Positions 53,671-62,126 of a DNA stretch of 64,000 nt are shown one piece after another. This DNA comes from CAVPDG01 sp963702535 (lineage in GTDB: Bacteria; Chloroflexota; Anaerolineae; Anaerolineales; UBA4823), in NCBI GenBank assembly GCA_963702535.1, contig CAVPDG010000011.1, forward strand, positions 124,001 through 188,000. Direction: 5' to 3'. Each line of letters starts with the position of its first letter. Within the stretch, counting starts at the first letter, position 1. The translations under genes were made by a program, and so were the position numbers. The notes beneath the pieces were generated by a model. That model searched no databases. It had not been told where the DNA came from and was given only the letters and a program-made list of their open reading frames with translations.

Positions 53671-53707
53671 CGTCTCCCCACGTGTGACGCCACACGTTGG
53701 GGAGACG
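53671..53707 (+). other. Strong hairpin between the ABC ATPase gene and apgM
   Basis: A 15-bp stem with a single-base bulge (53671-53685 with 53692-53707) and a 6-nt loop. No T-run follows, so it is a poor intrinsic terminator. It could mark an RNA-stabilising or processing site between the two genes. Confidence 0.6.
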
Positions 53708-53740
53708 CTTATTGTACACCCCAAGAAAGGATCTAACGCT

Positions 53741-54949
53741 ATGTCGATGGATATTATCAAGCCTCTCTTACGACCTTCCGAATCCAAGATTGTGTTGATG
53801 GTGATGGATGGTCTGGGTGGGCTGCCGGTAGAACCCGGTGGACCTACTGAGCTGGAGGGTGCAAACACCCCGAATATGGATCGCCTGGCGACCGAAGGGA
53901 CACTGGGACAGACCATCCCTATCCGTCCGGGCATAACACCAGGCTCTGGACCTGCTCATCTCTCCTTGTTTGGTTACGATCCTTTGGTCTACGACATCGG
54001 TCGTGGGACATTGGAGGCAGTAGGGGTTGGGATGAAAGTGAATAAGGGTGATGTCGCCGCACGCGGCAACTTCTGCTCTGTAGACGGCAACGGGATCATC
54101 ACGGACCGCCGGGCGGGGCGCATCCCGTCCGATGAAGCAGTAAAGGTAGTAGAAAAGTTGAAGGCAGTCAAGGTGCCTGGCGTTGAGACTGAAGTGCGCC
54201 ATGTCAAGGAGTACCGGTTTGCCGTTGTTATGCGCGGGGAGTTGTTGGACCCCGAGATCGAAGATACGGATCCGCAGGTCACAGGTGTAACGCCGCTGCC
54301 TGCCAGGGCAAAAAATCCGAAAGCGGAATACACCGCAGGCTTGTTCAACCAGTGGATTGCACAGGCGCAGCAGGTCATTAAAAACGAGCCAAAAGCCAAT
54401 GGCCTCACCCTGCGCGGATTTGCCACGCATCCGGGTTTGGCTTCATTCATGGATGTTTATGGGCTGCGCTCTGCTTGCGTGGCAGTCTACCCGATGTACC
54501 GGGGTGTATCCCAGCTTGTAGGCATGGATATCATCCCTGTAGAGGGCGAAACCACGCAGGATGAATTTGCCGCCCTGTCGAAGGCGTGGAAAGATTACGA
54601 TTTCTTCTTCGTCCACATTAAGAAGACGGACAGCAAAGGTGAGGACGGTGATTTTGTTGGCAAGACCAGCTTCATCGAAACTGTAGACGCAGCTTTACCT
54701 GACTTGCTGAAGCTGAATCCTGATGTGCTGATTATCACAGGGGATCACTCGACCCCGGCGCGCCTGAAGGTGCACTCCTGGCATCCAGTTCCGTTCCTCT
54801 TATGGGCGCCGGCGACTGCCAGACCGGATGACCAGACCAGGTTCGGTGAGCGCGCGTGTGCGCGTGGTGGTTTTGGTACCATGCCGGCTATGAATGCGAT
54901 GCCGCTTGCCCTGGCGCATGCCTTACGCTTGAATAAATACGGCGCTTGA
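53741..54949 (+). CDS. apgM: 2,3-bisphosphoglycerate-independent phosphoglycerate mutase, archaeal type
   Basis: ApgM interconverts 3- and 2-phosphoglycerate. The alkaline-phosphatase-superfamily metal motif 'VMVMDGLGGLP' opens the protein, 'TPGSGPAHLSLFGYDP' carries the serine nucleophile, and 'ITGDHSTPARLKVHSWHPVP' gives the second metal site. 402 aa, intact. ATG 53741 is used, with AAAGGA upstream; ATG 53747 is equally possible. A terminator follows. It probably has read-through from the ABC ATPase gene 95 bp upstream. Confidence 0.94.
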   Translation: MSMDIIKPLLRPSESKIVLMVMDGLGGLPVEPGGPTELEGANTPNMDRLATEGTLGQTIPIRPGITPGSGPAHLSLFGYDPLVYDIGRGTLEAVGVGMKVNKGDVAARGNFCSVDGNGIITDRRAGRIPSDEAVKVVEKLKAVKVPGVETEVRHVKEYRFAVVMRGELLDPEIEDTDPQVTGVTPLPARAKNPKAEYTAGLFNQWIAQAQQVIKNEPKANGLTLRGFATHPGLASFMDVYGLRSACVAVYPMYRGVSQLVGMDIIPVEGETTQDEFAALSKAWKDYDFFFVHIKKTDSKGEDGDFVGKTSFIETVDAALPDLLKLNPDVLIITGDHSTPARLKVHSWHPVPFLLWAPATARPDDQTRFGERACARGGFGTMPAMNAMPLALAHALRLNKYGA

Positions 54950-54995
54950 TCGGGGCTTTTAGAAATCCTTTGGCGTTTGTGTTACTCAAAACCAG

Positions 54996-55030
54996 ATGCA
55001 CTGTTGGCGCAGCCTTCAGTGCATTTTTAT
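54996..55030 (+). terminator. Intrinsic terminator after apgM
   Basis: Perfect 8-bp stem (54996-55003 with 55017-55024), 13-nt loop, then a run of T with one A. Confidence 0.8.
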
Positions 55031-55110
55031 TCCCCCATTTTTTGGCGTTCCCTTCCCTGCATTGCGTAAACTCGTCTATGAATATGATTGCATGCCAGTG
55101 AATGGTCTCA

Positions 55111-55989
55111 TCATTTATCGAATGCGCTTATGGGGAAAAAGCAAAGTCCGGCGGTTCCCGGACCGGTGTGCACGCCCAGGGCAGGCGTCAGTTCTGCAAC
55201 GAGCGTCTCAACGCAAGTCAACCGATCTTCAACCAGTAACCTGATCTTATCCACTTCCTGCGGGGCGGCAGCGTGCACGTAGGCGACTTTGATCTTCCCT
55301 AAATAACCTACGGCTTCCTCCACCTTTTCTACCATAAGCTGGTAAGCGCGCTGGCGGCTGCGCGCTTGACCTAGCGGGACGATCACCCCGTCCTGCATGC
55401 TGATCAAGGGCTTGATGTTCAAGAGCGTCCCAACCAGGTGCTTCGCCCGACCTATCCTGCCACCCATATAGAGGTAACGCAGCGTATCGGCGGTTTGGAT
55501 CATGCGGGTGACCGGGATCATTTTTCAAATCGTACCCAAGATATCGTCCAGTGATTTGCCGTCCATCGCGGCGCGCGCGGCTTCAATGACCATCCAGCCG
55601 TGACACATGGAAACATTCAGAGTATCAATCACTTCGACGCGGATGTTTGGCAGCGTTTCACCGATCATCGATTGGGCTGCCCTGGCAGCCTGGTAGGCGC
55701 CGCTGCCTTTGCTGGTCATGTGGATGCTGACGATTTGATCCGCACCTGTTTCCTGAGCCAGATGGTTATACACCGTAAGGTAATCACCGGGTCCCGGGCT
55801 GGCAGTAGTGGGCAATTCCCGCGCCGTTGGAAGCCACCGGTAAAAAGCATCCCTTTGGATGGTGACCAGGTCCCTTAAAACCTCTTTTCCGCGGTGAATG
55901 TAATACGGAACCCAGGCGATATTCAGGTTATCCAACAGGTTTTCGGGGATACTGGCACAGCTGTCGGTGACAATGGCGACTTTAGTCAA
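55111..55989 (-). CDS. degV: DegV-family fatty-acid-binding protein, with in-frame TGA
   Basis: DegV/FakB proteins bind a fatty acid for phosphorylation by FakA. 'VAIVTDSCASIPENLLDNL' and 'TTASPGPGDYLTVYNHLAQE' form the N-terminal half, with the ligand-site segment 'IVSIHMTSKGSGAYQAARAA'. The C-terminal half 'TADTLRYLYMGGRIGRAKHL' is in the same frame, but a TGA at 55525-55527 splits the gene. Two compensating homopolymer errors (TTTGAAAAA for TTGAAAAAA) would give 'GTIEKMIPVTRM', matching the family. Joined length 292 aa. Start is a TTG with GGAG upstream, overlapping the preceding gene by 8 bp. No FakA kinase gene is in the window. Confidence 0.85.
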
Positions 55990-56923
55990 GTTTTTCTCCT
56001 TGAGAAGCTATCCATTGCAAAATCGCTGGAGTTACATTGGTAAGTGATGTTAATCCGGCAGAGAATTGCTGCCGGTGCTCGGGTTTGCCAATGATCAGGG
56101 CGGGAACAGGATTTTGTGTATGACGGCGAGTGCTCAGATCCTCGAGATTCCCGTGGTCGGAGGTGATCAGTATCAACCCCTCCTGCGTCGTTCCAACTTT
56201 GGAGCAAGCCCGCAAGCATCGAATCAAAGGATTCAAGGAGTGTCACAGCCTGCACCATATCCTGATGGTGCCCGGCATAATCGACTTAACCAATATTCAA
56301 AAAAAGCCAGCTCGACGTCTTGAGCCAGCACTGCCAGGCGCTCGCCAGCCTGGAATGGGGTGATGACGGGGGTATCGGGCATGTGAAGCACATCTCGCCA
56401 GCCTTGAGCCGTAAAGTCTGCAGCGAGGGCGTTGCCCTGGAAGAGATCGTACTCGGTTTTCAGTGCGATACCAGCACTGGTGACAGCCAGAGGGATGGCT
56501 GAATAAATCCGCTTACCGGATGAAATTCCTTCAAAATAGCGCTGCGGATAAGCGTTTAAAAATGTGGCGCGCTTGCCATTTTTCTTTAAGGCATTAAAGA
56601 TATTGCCGTTCTTTAAGTAAATGTGCAACCTCCCGGTTGGGTTTTGGTCCATAATGGTAGCCGATGGCTGCAGGAACATTCCGCCCGGTAAGAAGGGTGG
56701 CTTGACCGGTGGCAGATTGGGGGACGCCAGCGACGCCCAGGCAGGCATCCAGGGCGAGAAGTGAAGCCCGGGAGCCCATATAAGGTACTGAGCTCGCAGC
56801 CAGGCTTTTGCCTTCCAGCAATAATTCCATGGTCGGCATAGCTGCCCGTCTAAATGGATTGATCTCCGGGTCGTCTACCCCTAAACCCACTCCATCCAGG
56901 AACAAAAAAAGTAGTCTCATCAT
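55982..56923 (-). CDS. Alkaline-phosphatase-superfamily metalloenzyme (phosphopentomutase-like), three frameshifts
   Basis: The N-terminal piece 'LLFLFLDGVGLGVDDPEINP' carries the first metal aspartate and 'SATGQATLLTGRNVP' the nucleophile region. The frame shifts near 56606-56609 to 'NGNIFNALKKNGKRATFLNA' and 'PLAVTSAGIALKTEYDLFQG', again near 56281-56284 to 'DYAGHHQDMVQAVTLLE', and near 56186-56192 to 'ILITSDHGNLEDLSTRRHTQ', which holds the second metal site. Joined, it is ~313 aa. It resembles the phosphopentomutase/phosphoglycerate-mutase superfamily; the substrate is unknown. It is the gene directly before degV on this strand, with an 8-bp overlap, so the two are probably one operon. Confidence 0.75.
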
Positions 56924-56962
56924 CTGTTACAGGCTGAAGATTGTTCTGATATGAATTCTACC

Positions 56963-57589
56963 TTATTTCCGCTCGAAGATGAACCAGGCTGAAGGGCGTT
57001 GCCCTCGCTCGGTGCCAATTTGATGGGAAACTAAGCGGTATTGATTGCTCAAAGTATCGATCTCCGCTTCTGTGATACCGATGTCCTGTTGAACGTCCTG
57101 GGATATGAAAGCATACAGCATAAACGATGCGGATACGTCCAGGAGGCGCTCCAGGTTTTGCAGGTACCGTTCCCTGGCGGCGGGTGGCAAGCCATGGAAA
57201 CAACCGATATCCAGGATCAAGTCAAAAGGTCCTGAGATGCCGGGTAATTGAGATACGTCTGCATAGTGGAACCGGATATTTACGCCGGCAGTTTTTGCTT
57301 TTTTCCGGGCTGTTTGCAGCGCACGCCTGGCGAAATCGACACCGGTCACCTGCCAACCTCGCCGTGCCAGCTCAATGCTATTTGTGCCCGTACCACAACC
57401 CAGGTCCAGTGCACGACCCGGGGGATGTGCCTCCATGAACTGGACCAGCTCCGGTGGCGTGATACCGGTGTCCCAAGGGGGGTGTCCTAGATACTGGAAG
57501 TTGAAAAATAATTTGCGGAGTAACCTGCGCGCCACCATCTGGTGCACCCCAATTATTCGGCGTTGCCTTGCCTGAACTGTGTAACTCAT
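56963..57589 (-). CDS. Class I SAM-dependent methyltransferase
   Basis: The 208-aa protein has motif I 'RALDLGCGTGTNSIELARRG', then 'GVDFARRALQTARKKA' and 'FDLILDIGCFHGLPPAARER'. It resembles thiopurine S-methyltransferase/TehB-like enzymes. The ATG at 57589 directly follows a palindromic repeat; longer in-frame readings run through that repeat and are rejected. Substrate unknown. Confidence 0.87.
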   Translation of the reverse strand: MSYTVQARQRRIIGVHQMVARRLLRKLFFNFQYLGHPPWDTGITPPELVQFMEAHPPGRALDLGCGTGTNSIELARRGWQVTGVDFARRALQTARKKAKTAGVNIRFHYADVSQLPGISGPFDLILDIGCFHGLPPAARERYLQNLERLLDVSASFMLYAFISQDVQQDIGITEAEIDTLSNQYRLVSHQIGTERGQRPSAWFIFERK

Positions 57590-57590
57590 T

Positions 57591-57682
57591 ATTGGATTGA
57601 AAATCGGTGTTGCGTGACGGGCGAAGCCCTTGTTGTGGGTGACAACGCAGGTTCGCCCCACGGCTTTATATTTTAATCCAAT
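57591..57682. repeat. Inverted-repeat intergenic element
   Basis: A 92-bp element bounded by ATTGGATTGAAAAT (57591-57604) and its near-complement ATTTTAATCCAAT (57670-57682, one bulged base). Inside are a second pair, GGGCGAA (57619-57625) and TTCGCCC (57652-57658), and a small GTTGT/ACAAC stem (57632-57646). The nesting predicts one long cruciform or RNA hairpin. It looks like a MITE or REP-type repeat. Only one copy was noticed in this window. Confidence 0.6.
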
Positions 57683-57756
57683 GTAGGCGTGGGAAACGAA
57701 GAATTATCAAAGTGCGATCATTTTATGATTGCAAGCAATTTGGGGCTAAACTTTCT

Positions 57757-57785
57757 TTGACAAGGAAGGCGAGATACCGTAAAAT
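57757..57785 (+). promoter_or_regulatory. Promoter of the EF-G paralogue
   Basis: Consensus TTGACA, 17-bp spacer, TAAAAT; about 40 nt to the ATG at 57828, with AGGAAGG between. Confidence 0.7.
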
Positions 57786-57827
57786 GAATGGCTGCGGATT
57801 TTATCTATTCTAGGAAGGATCGAAGTA

Positions 57828-59900
57828 ATGAAAGAGTACACAACCGAGTCTATTCGCAATCTGGCACTGGTTTCGCATAGCAGCGCCGGAAAGACAATGC
57901 TGGCAGAAGCATTCTTGCATTACACGGGCGCTACCACCCGGCTGGGTAAGATCGAAGACGGCACAACCGTCTCTGATTTCGAGGAAGAAGAGCACCGCAG
58001 AGGTATATCCCTTTCGACGGCAGTCTTGCCGGTCGAATACAAAGAACATAAGATAAATCTGCTGGATACGCCAGGCTATACAGATTTTGTGGGAGAGGTC
58101 ATCTCGGCTCTGAGAGTAGCAGATGGGGCGCTGATCCTGGTGGACGCCGTGGCTGGCGCCGAGGTGGGCACGGAAATCGCCTGGGGCTACTGCGATAAAT
58201 TCAACTTGCCCCGCTTCGTGATCATCAACAAGATGAACCGGGATAACGCCAATTTCGGCAAGGCGGTCGAGAGCATGCAGCAGATGACCGAGACCCGTTT
58301 GGTGCCGGTGCAGTTGCCGTGGGGTGAGAAAAGCGATTTCAAAGGCATTCTCGATCTGTTGACCATGAAAGCTTATCCCGGCGATGGGAAGACATCGGTA
58401 GCGATTCCGGGCGAGTTTGCCGATGATGTCGAGACTGCCAGGATGGCATTGATCGAGGCTGCAGCCGAAGGTGAGGACGCCCTGCTTGAGAAGTACCTGG
58501 AAGGCAACGAGCTCAGCCCTGAGGAGATCAATCGTGGCTTGCGCCAGGTGATCCAGGCTGGATCAGTTGTCCCTGTTTTCGTTGCTGCCGGATCCGCAGA
58601 GATTGGTCTGGCGCCGCTATTGGATGCGATGGTCGCTCTGATGCCTTCACCGGCTGATAGACCGGTTGTGATTGCACAAGGGAAATCCGGCGAAGAGGAG
58701 CTGAGCGCATCGGATTCTGGTCCACTCGCCGCATATGTTTGGAAGACTACTGCAGACCCGTTTGTCGGTAAGATCACCTATTTCCGGGTGTATTCCGGCA
58801 CCATTTCTTCGGATTCGCGGGTATGGAACCCGTCTAAGAATGTCGAGGAGCGTCTTGGCACCCTACATACCTTACGCGGCAAAGAACAAATTGCGCTGAA
58901 GGTGTTCCATTCAGGTGATATCGCAACAGTCTCGAAATTAGCGACGACATCGACCAGTGATACGCTGTGTGACAAAGGTCATCCACTCACCTTGCCTGTT
59001 CCAGAATACCCGCACGCGCTTTACAGAGTGGCGGTGATGCCCAAGACGCAAGGTGACTCAGCCAAACTCAGCCCGACACTTACTCGCCTGTGTGAGGAAG
59101 ATATGACCCTTTCCTGGCGGCAGGAGCCCAGCACCAACCAGACGATCCTGCAAGGAATGGGAGATCAGCATATCGATGTGGCGGTGCGCAAGGGTGAAAC
59201 CAAATTCCAGACCAGCCTGGCTACTGAACTGCCACGCGTGCCCTATGAAGAGACGATCACGAAGAACGGTCAGGCGATGTACCGCCACAAGAAGCAGACG
59301 GGCGGCGCCGGGCAATTCGGAGAGGTTCATTTGCGTATCGAGCCGTCTCCTGACGAGGATTACGTCTTCTCCAATGATGTTTTTGGCGGGTCAGTTTCAA
59401 ATAGCTATATGCCAGCCATTGAGAAGGGCATCAAAAGCGTGATGAAAGAGGGCGTCCTGGCAGGCTATCCGGTATCGAAGGTTAAGGTTTCAGTTTACGA
59501 CGGCAAGGAGCATCCCGTTGATTCGAAGCCGGTGGCGTTCGAGATCGCGGGTAGGGAGGCGTTCAAGCTGGCGGTGAAAGATGCTTCACCTGTGCTACTG
59601 GAACCGATTATGAACGTCCGCATTGTGGTGCCGGAGGCGAACATGGGCGATGTGCTGGGCGACTTGAACACACGCCGCGCCCGGGTGCTGGGGATGGACA
59701 CAGAAAAAGGACGGTCGGTAGTGACTGCCACGGTGCCGCTTGCTGAGATGTTGCGCTACACAACCGACCTGCGCTCGATAACCGGTGGTCGTGGCGTCTT
59801 TACCATGGAGTTCTCGAATTACGAGGTCGTGCCGGCGCACCTGACGCAGGAGATCGTCAACCAGAGGCAGAAGGAACTGGCGGCGCAAAAAGAAGAATAG
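57828..59900 (+). CDS. fusA2: Elongation factor G-like GTPase (EF-G paralogue)
   Basis: A 690-aa protein with the EF-G domain order: GTPase (1-~270), domain II, III, IV ('NGQAMYRHKKQTGGAGQFGE') and V. The P-loop reads HSSAGKT (17-23) where canonical EF-G has HIDAGKT; G2 is 'RRGISLSTAV', G3 'DTPGYTDF' and G4 'NKMNRD'. These changes mark the EF-G-2/EF-G-like branch, often present next to a canonical fusA elsewhere; some members act in translocation, others have unclear roles. It is intact, has its own promoter and terminator, and no ribosomal protein or tuf gene is adjacent. Confidence 0.92.
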   Translation: MKEYTTESIRNLALVSHSSAGKTMLAEAFLHYTGATTRLGKIEDGTTVSDFEEEEHRRGISLSTAVLPVEYKEHKINLLDTPGYTDFVGEVISALRVADGALILVDAVAGAEVGTEIAWGYCDKFNLPRFVIINKMNRDNANFGKAVESMQQMTETRLVPVQLPWGEKSDFKGILDLLTMKAYPGDGKTSVAIPGEFADDVETARMALIEAAAEGEDALLEKYLEGNELSPEEINRGLRQVIQAGSVVPVFVAAGSAEIGLAPLLDAMVALMPSPADRPVVIAQGKSGEEELSASDSGPLAAYVWKTTADPFVGKITYFRVYSGTISSDSRVWNPSKNVEERLGTLHTLRGKEQIALKVFHSGDIATVSKLATTSTSDTLCDKGHPLTLPVPEYPHALYRVAVMPKTQGDSAKLSPTLTRLCEEDMTLSWRQEPSTNQTILQGMGDQHIDVAVRKGETKFQTSLATELPRVPYEETITKNGQAMYRHKKQTGGAGQFGEVHLRIEPSPDEDYVFSNDVFGGSVSNSYMPAIEKGIKSVMKEGVLAGYPVSKVKVSVYDGKEHPVDSKPVAFEIAGREAFKLAVKDASPVLLEPIMNVRIVVPEANMGDVLGDLNTRRARVLGMDTEKGRSVVTATVPLAEMLRYTTDLRSITGGRGVFTMEFSNYEVVPAHLTQEIVNQRQKELAAQKEE

Positions 59901-59932
59901 CCGCGCTGGCGTTTCATTTTATAGGATGACCC

Positions 59933-59970
59933 GAACAACCGGAGCCAGTAGTCTCCGGTTGTTCTTCTTA
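59933..59970. terminator. Bidirectional terminator between the EF-G paralogue and PAP2 genes
   Basis: Perfect 12-bp stem (59933-59944 with 59953-59964), 8-nt loop, followed by TTCTT on the plus strand. The reverse side is less T-rich. Confidence 0.75.
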
Positions 59971-60969
59971 ACCAACAGGCTTCTTGCGATCCGCCAGCTT
60001 CAGCGCTAAAAAGAGAGCCGGCGCCAGGTAGGTTACCCAAAAACCAACCAGGGCATAACGGAGATAACGCAGACCCTGCGAGACGATATCCTCGCCATGC
60101 GGGAAGATGGCGCTCAAGCCGAAGTAGATCAACGTGATACCCACAAGACCCACCGGATAACGAAGCACGCGTTTCCAGACCGCTCCCCCCGCGTCGTAAC
60201 CCCCCCGGCTGTTTTGGATCAGAATTGCGCCGGCTGCTAATCCGAAGAACGCGCCGGCATTTGAGAAAGCCCCGTTGATGGCGAGAGGATTGATCATCTG
60301 CTCTGGGAATGCACGCTGCGCGTTGGTTATCCAGTCTTGGGGCAGGCTCCAGCCGCTCAGGGTTGCCCTTGCCAGGACGTTGAGAAGGATCAAGGCGATG
60401 GATCCTGCCAGGGCAAGCAGAAGCTGCGACGAGCGGCTCAGCGGCTTGAACCACTTTAATAGCGGTTTTTCGCTTTTCAAGAGGACCCACAGCAGCACTG
60501 CTCCGATCAACCAGCCAACCAGCACATCGCTCGGAAAATGCACCGCAAGGTACAGGCGCGATAAACCGATCAAAAAGATCAGCGCAATGGCTGCAATCCA
60601 TGCCCAGGCTTTATGGATATAGCTGGCAATCGTCCCCCAGACGACCACGGCATTTTGGGCGTGCCCGGAAGGAATTCCGAAGGATGATTCGGAGCTGAAA
60701 GCGGTGACCCGGGAGCTAAACCAGTAAGGTCTTGGCTGGTGCATGAATAGCTTGAGGGCTTCATTAACCGAAGCGCTGATCATCAGGAAGAGACCCAGGC
60801 GCAACCCGAGCACTGCGTCGATCGACCAAAATATGACCGGCGCGACGAGCAGGAAAAAGATGTCGTTACCCAGCATAGAGAAAAATTGCATGGGTGAATT
60901 CAGCCAGGTTCCCATGGATTGGAACGCCAGGATGAAGGCGATGCCGAACTCATAGATCGATTGAATCAT
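59968..60969 (-). CDS. PAP2-family membrane phosphatase
   Basis: The three PAP2 motifs are present: 'KLFMHQPRPYW', 'FGIPSGHAQNAVV' and 'GLSRLYLAVHFPSDVLVG'. About eight membrane helices in 333 aa, longer than a minimal PAP2 protein because of an extra C-terminal membrane region. Members dephosphorylate lipid phosphates such as phosphatidate or undecaprenyl diphosphate. It overlaps the MFS gene by 4 bp. Confidence 0.9.
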   Translation of the reverse strand: MIQSIYEFGIAFILAFQSMGTWLNSPMQFFSMLGNDIFFLLVAPVIFWSIDAVLGLRLGLFLMISASVNEALKLFMHQPRPYWFSSRVTAFSSESSFGIPSGHAQNAVVVWGTIASYIHKAWAWIAAIALIFLIGLSRLYLAVHFPSDVLVGWLIGAVLLWVLLKSEKPLLKWFKPLSRSSQLLLALAGSIALILLNVLARATLSGWSLPQDWITNAQRAFPEQMINPLAINGAFSNAGAFFGLAAGAILIQNSRGGYDAGGAVWKRVLRYPVGLVGITLIYFGLSAIFPHGEDIVSQGLRYLRYALVGFWVTYLAPALFLALKLADRKKPVG

Positions 60970-62126
60970 GGTTGGCTCTCCTCGATTTTTTGCGTTAGAT
61001 CAGAACGTCGCGCCTGCTTTCTGTAGGCGAACGAAAAACTGGCGATGATTGAAATCCCTATCAAAACGATGCTGACAAAGTAAACGGATGCCGGGTTGCG
61101 GTCGAACAAATAACCTGCCAGGGGGGCTGCCAGTAACATAGCAATCGCGCCAAAAGTCTCACTCAAACCATAAGCCAGCCCCATTTCGGCATTGCGGACC
61201 AGATGGCGGATTTGCGCCATGCCCATCAAGCGAGTTGTCCGGAAACCTCCCAGAAAGAAGTATCCCAGAAAATATGCCAACGATCCCGACCCCTGCCAGA
61301 GCAGGACAGCAAACATGGCTACGAAAACCTGCCCGATTAAGAACCCAAGCCGCGCGTCAAGCTGACCCAATACCAGGTTCAAGACAACCACGCCCAATCC
61401 GTTTACGGAATAGAGCTGCCCGATGGTTGCCAGGCTCAAGCCGTGCGTGTTTTGGAGATAATTGGGCGATAAGGGCTGCGGCAGATAGGTGGCAAACATG
61501 AAAAAGAAGAAAACAGGCAGGAAGGCGAGATAGCGCCGGTTGGTTAGCAACTTGCCGCTCGACTCGCCATGCTCGAGACGATCGACAGGCTGGGGTCGGA
61601 TGAATAAGATGAGCACAGTTGAAAGGATGAAAATTAGAAATGCGATGGTGAATATCGTGCGGATGCCAAAGCGCTCTCCGACCAGACCACCGAATAAGGG
61701 TCCAAGAATAACGCCGATGCTATACGTGGCTGATACCAGGGTCAGCGCCCGCCCAACGCTAAACTTCCCACGCGCGGCTGTGACATAACTGTTCATGGGT
61801 GAGACGACAAACATCGTGCTGCCATAGAGCAGCATCCCGGCTACGAACCAGCCTAACGTGGTGGCGAGAGCCATCATCCCCGCGGCCACAACGCCGATGA
61901 CCCAGGCTGCCCACATCAGGGGGCGTCTTCCCACACGGTCAGAGAGATAACCGGCGGGGATATGGATCAGTGAAGCGGCGAAACCGTATGCGCCGTAGAT
62001 GGCGCCGATCTGGATCGGATCTGCTCCCAGATTTTGGAGGTAAAGCGGCTGGAAGGCGAGGAAAGCGCTTTCTCCGAAACCCCAGGTCAGCAATGAGAGC
62101 GCAACGAAGATCAGGTCGCGGCTCAT
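60966..62126 (-). CDS. Major facilitator superfamily transporter
   Basis: A 386-aa protein with 11-12 helices. The MFS loop motif 'GYLSDRVGRRPLMWAAWV' follows helix 2, and the matching loop in the second half is weak ('GYLFDRNPASVY'). It resembles drug/sugar efflux permeases, but the substrate is unknown. 4-bp overlaps on both sides place it in the esterase-MFS-PAP2 operon. Confidence 0.88.
   Translation of the reverse strand: MSRDLIFVALSLLTWGFGESAFLAFQPLYLQNLGADPIQIGAIYGAYGFAASLIHIPAGYLSDRVGRRPLMWAAWVIGVVAAGMMALATTLGWFVAGMLLYGSTMFVVSPMNSYVTAARGKFSVGRALTLVSATYSIGVILGPLFGGLVGERFGIRTIFTIAFLIFILSTVLILFIRPQPVDRLEHGESSGKLLTNRRYLAFLPVFFFFMFATYLPQPLSPNYLQNTHGLSLATIGQLYSVNGLGVVVLNLVLGQLDARLGFLIGQVFVAMFAVLLWQGSGSLAYFLGYFFLGGFRTTRLMGMAQIRHLVRNAEMGLAYGLSETFGAIAMLLAAPLAGYLFDRNPASVYFVSIVLIGISIIASFSFAYRKQARRSDLTQKIEESQP

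Noticed and set aside
55525..55527. degV TGA as a selenocysteine or recoded codon
   Set aside because: No SECIS-like hairpin follows, the family has no cysteine or selenocysteine at this place, and run-length error explains it.
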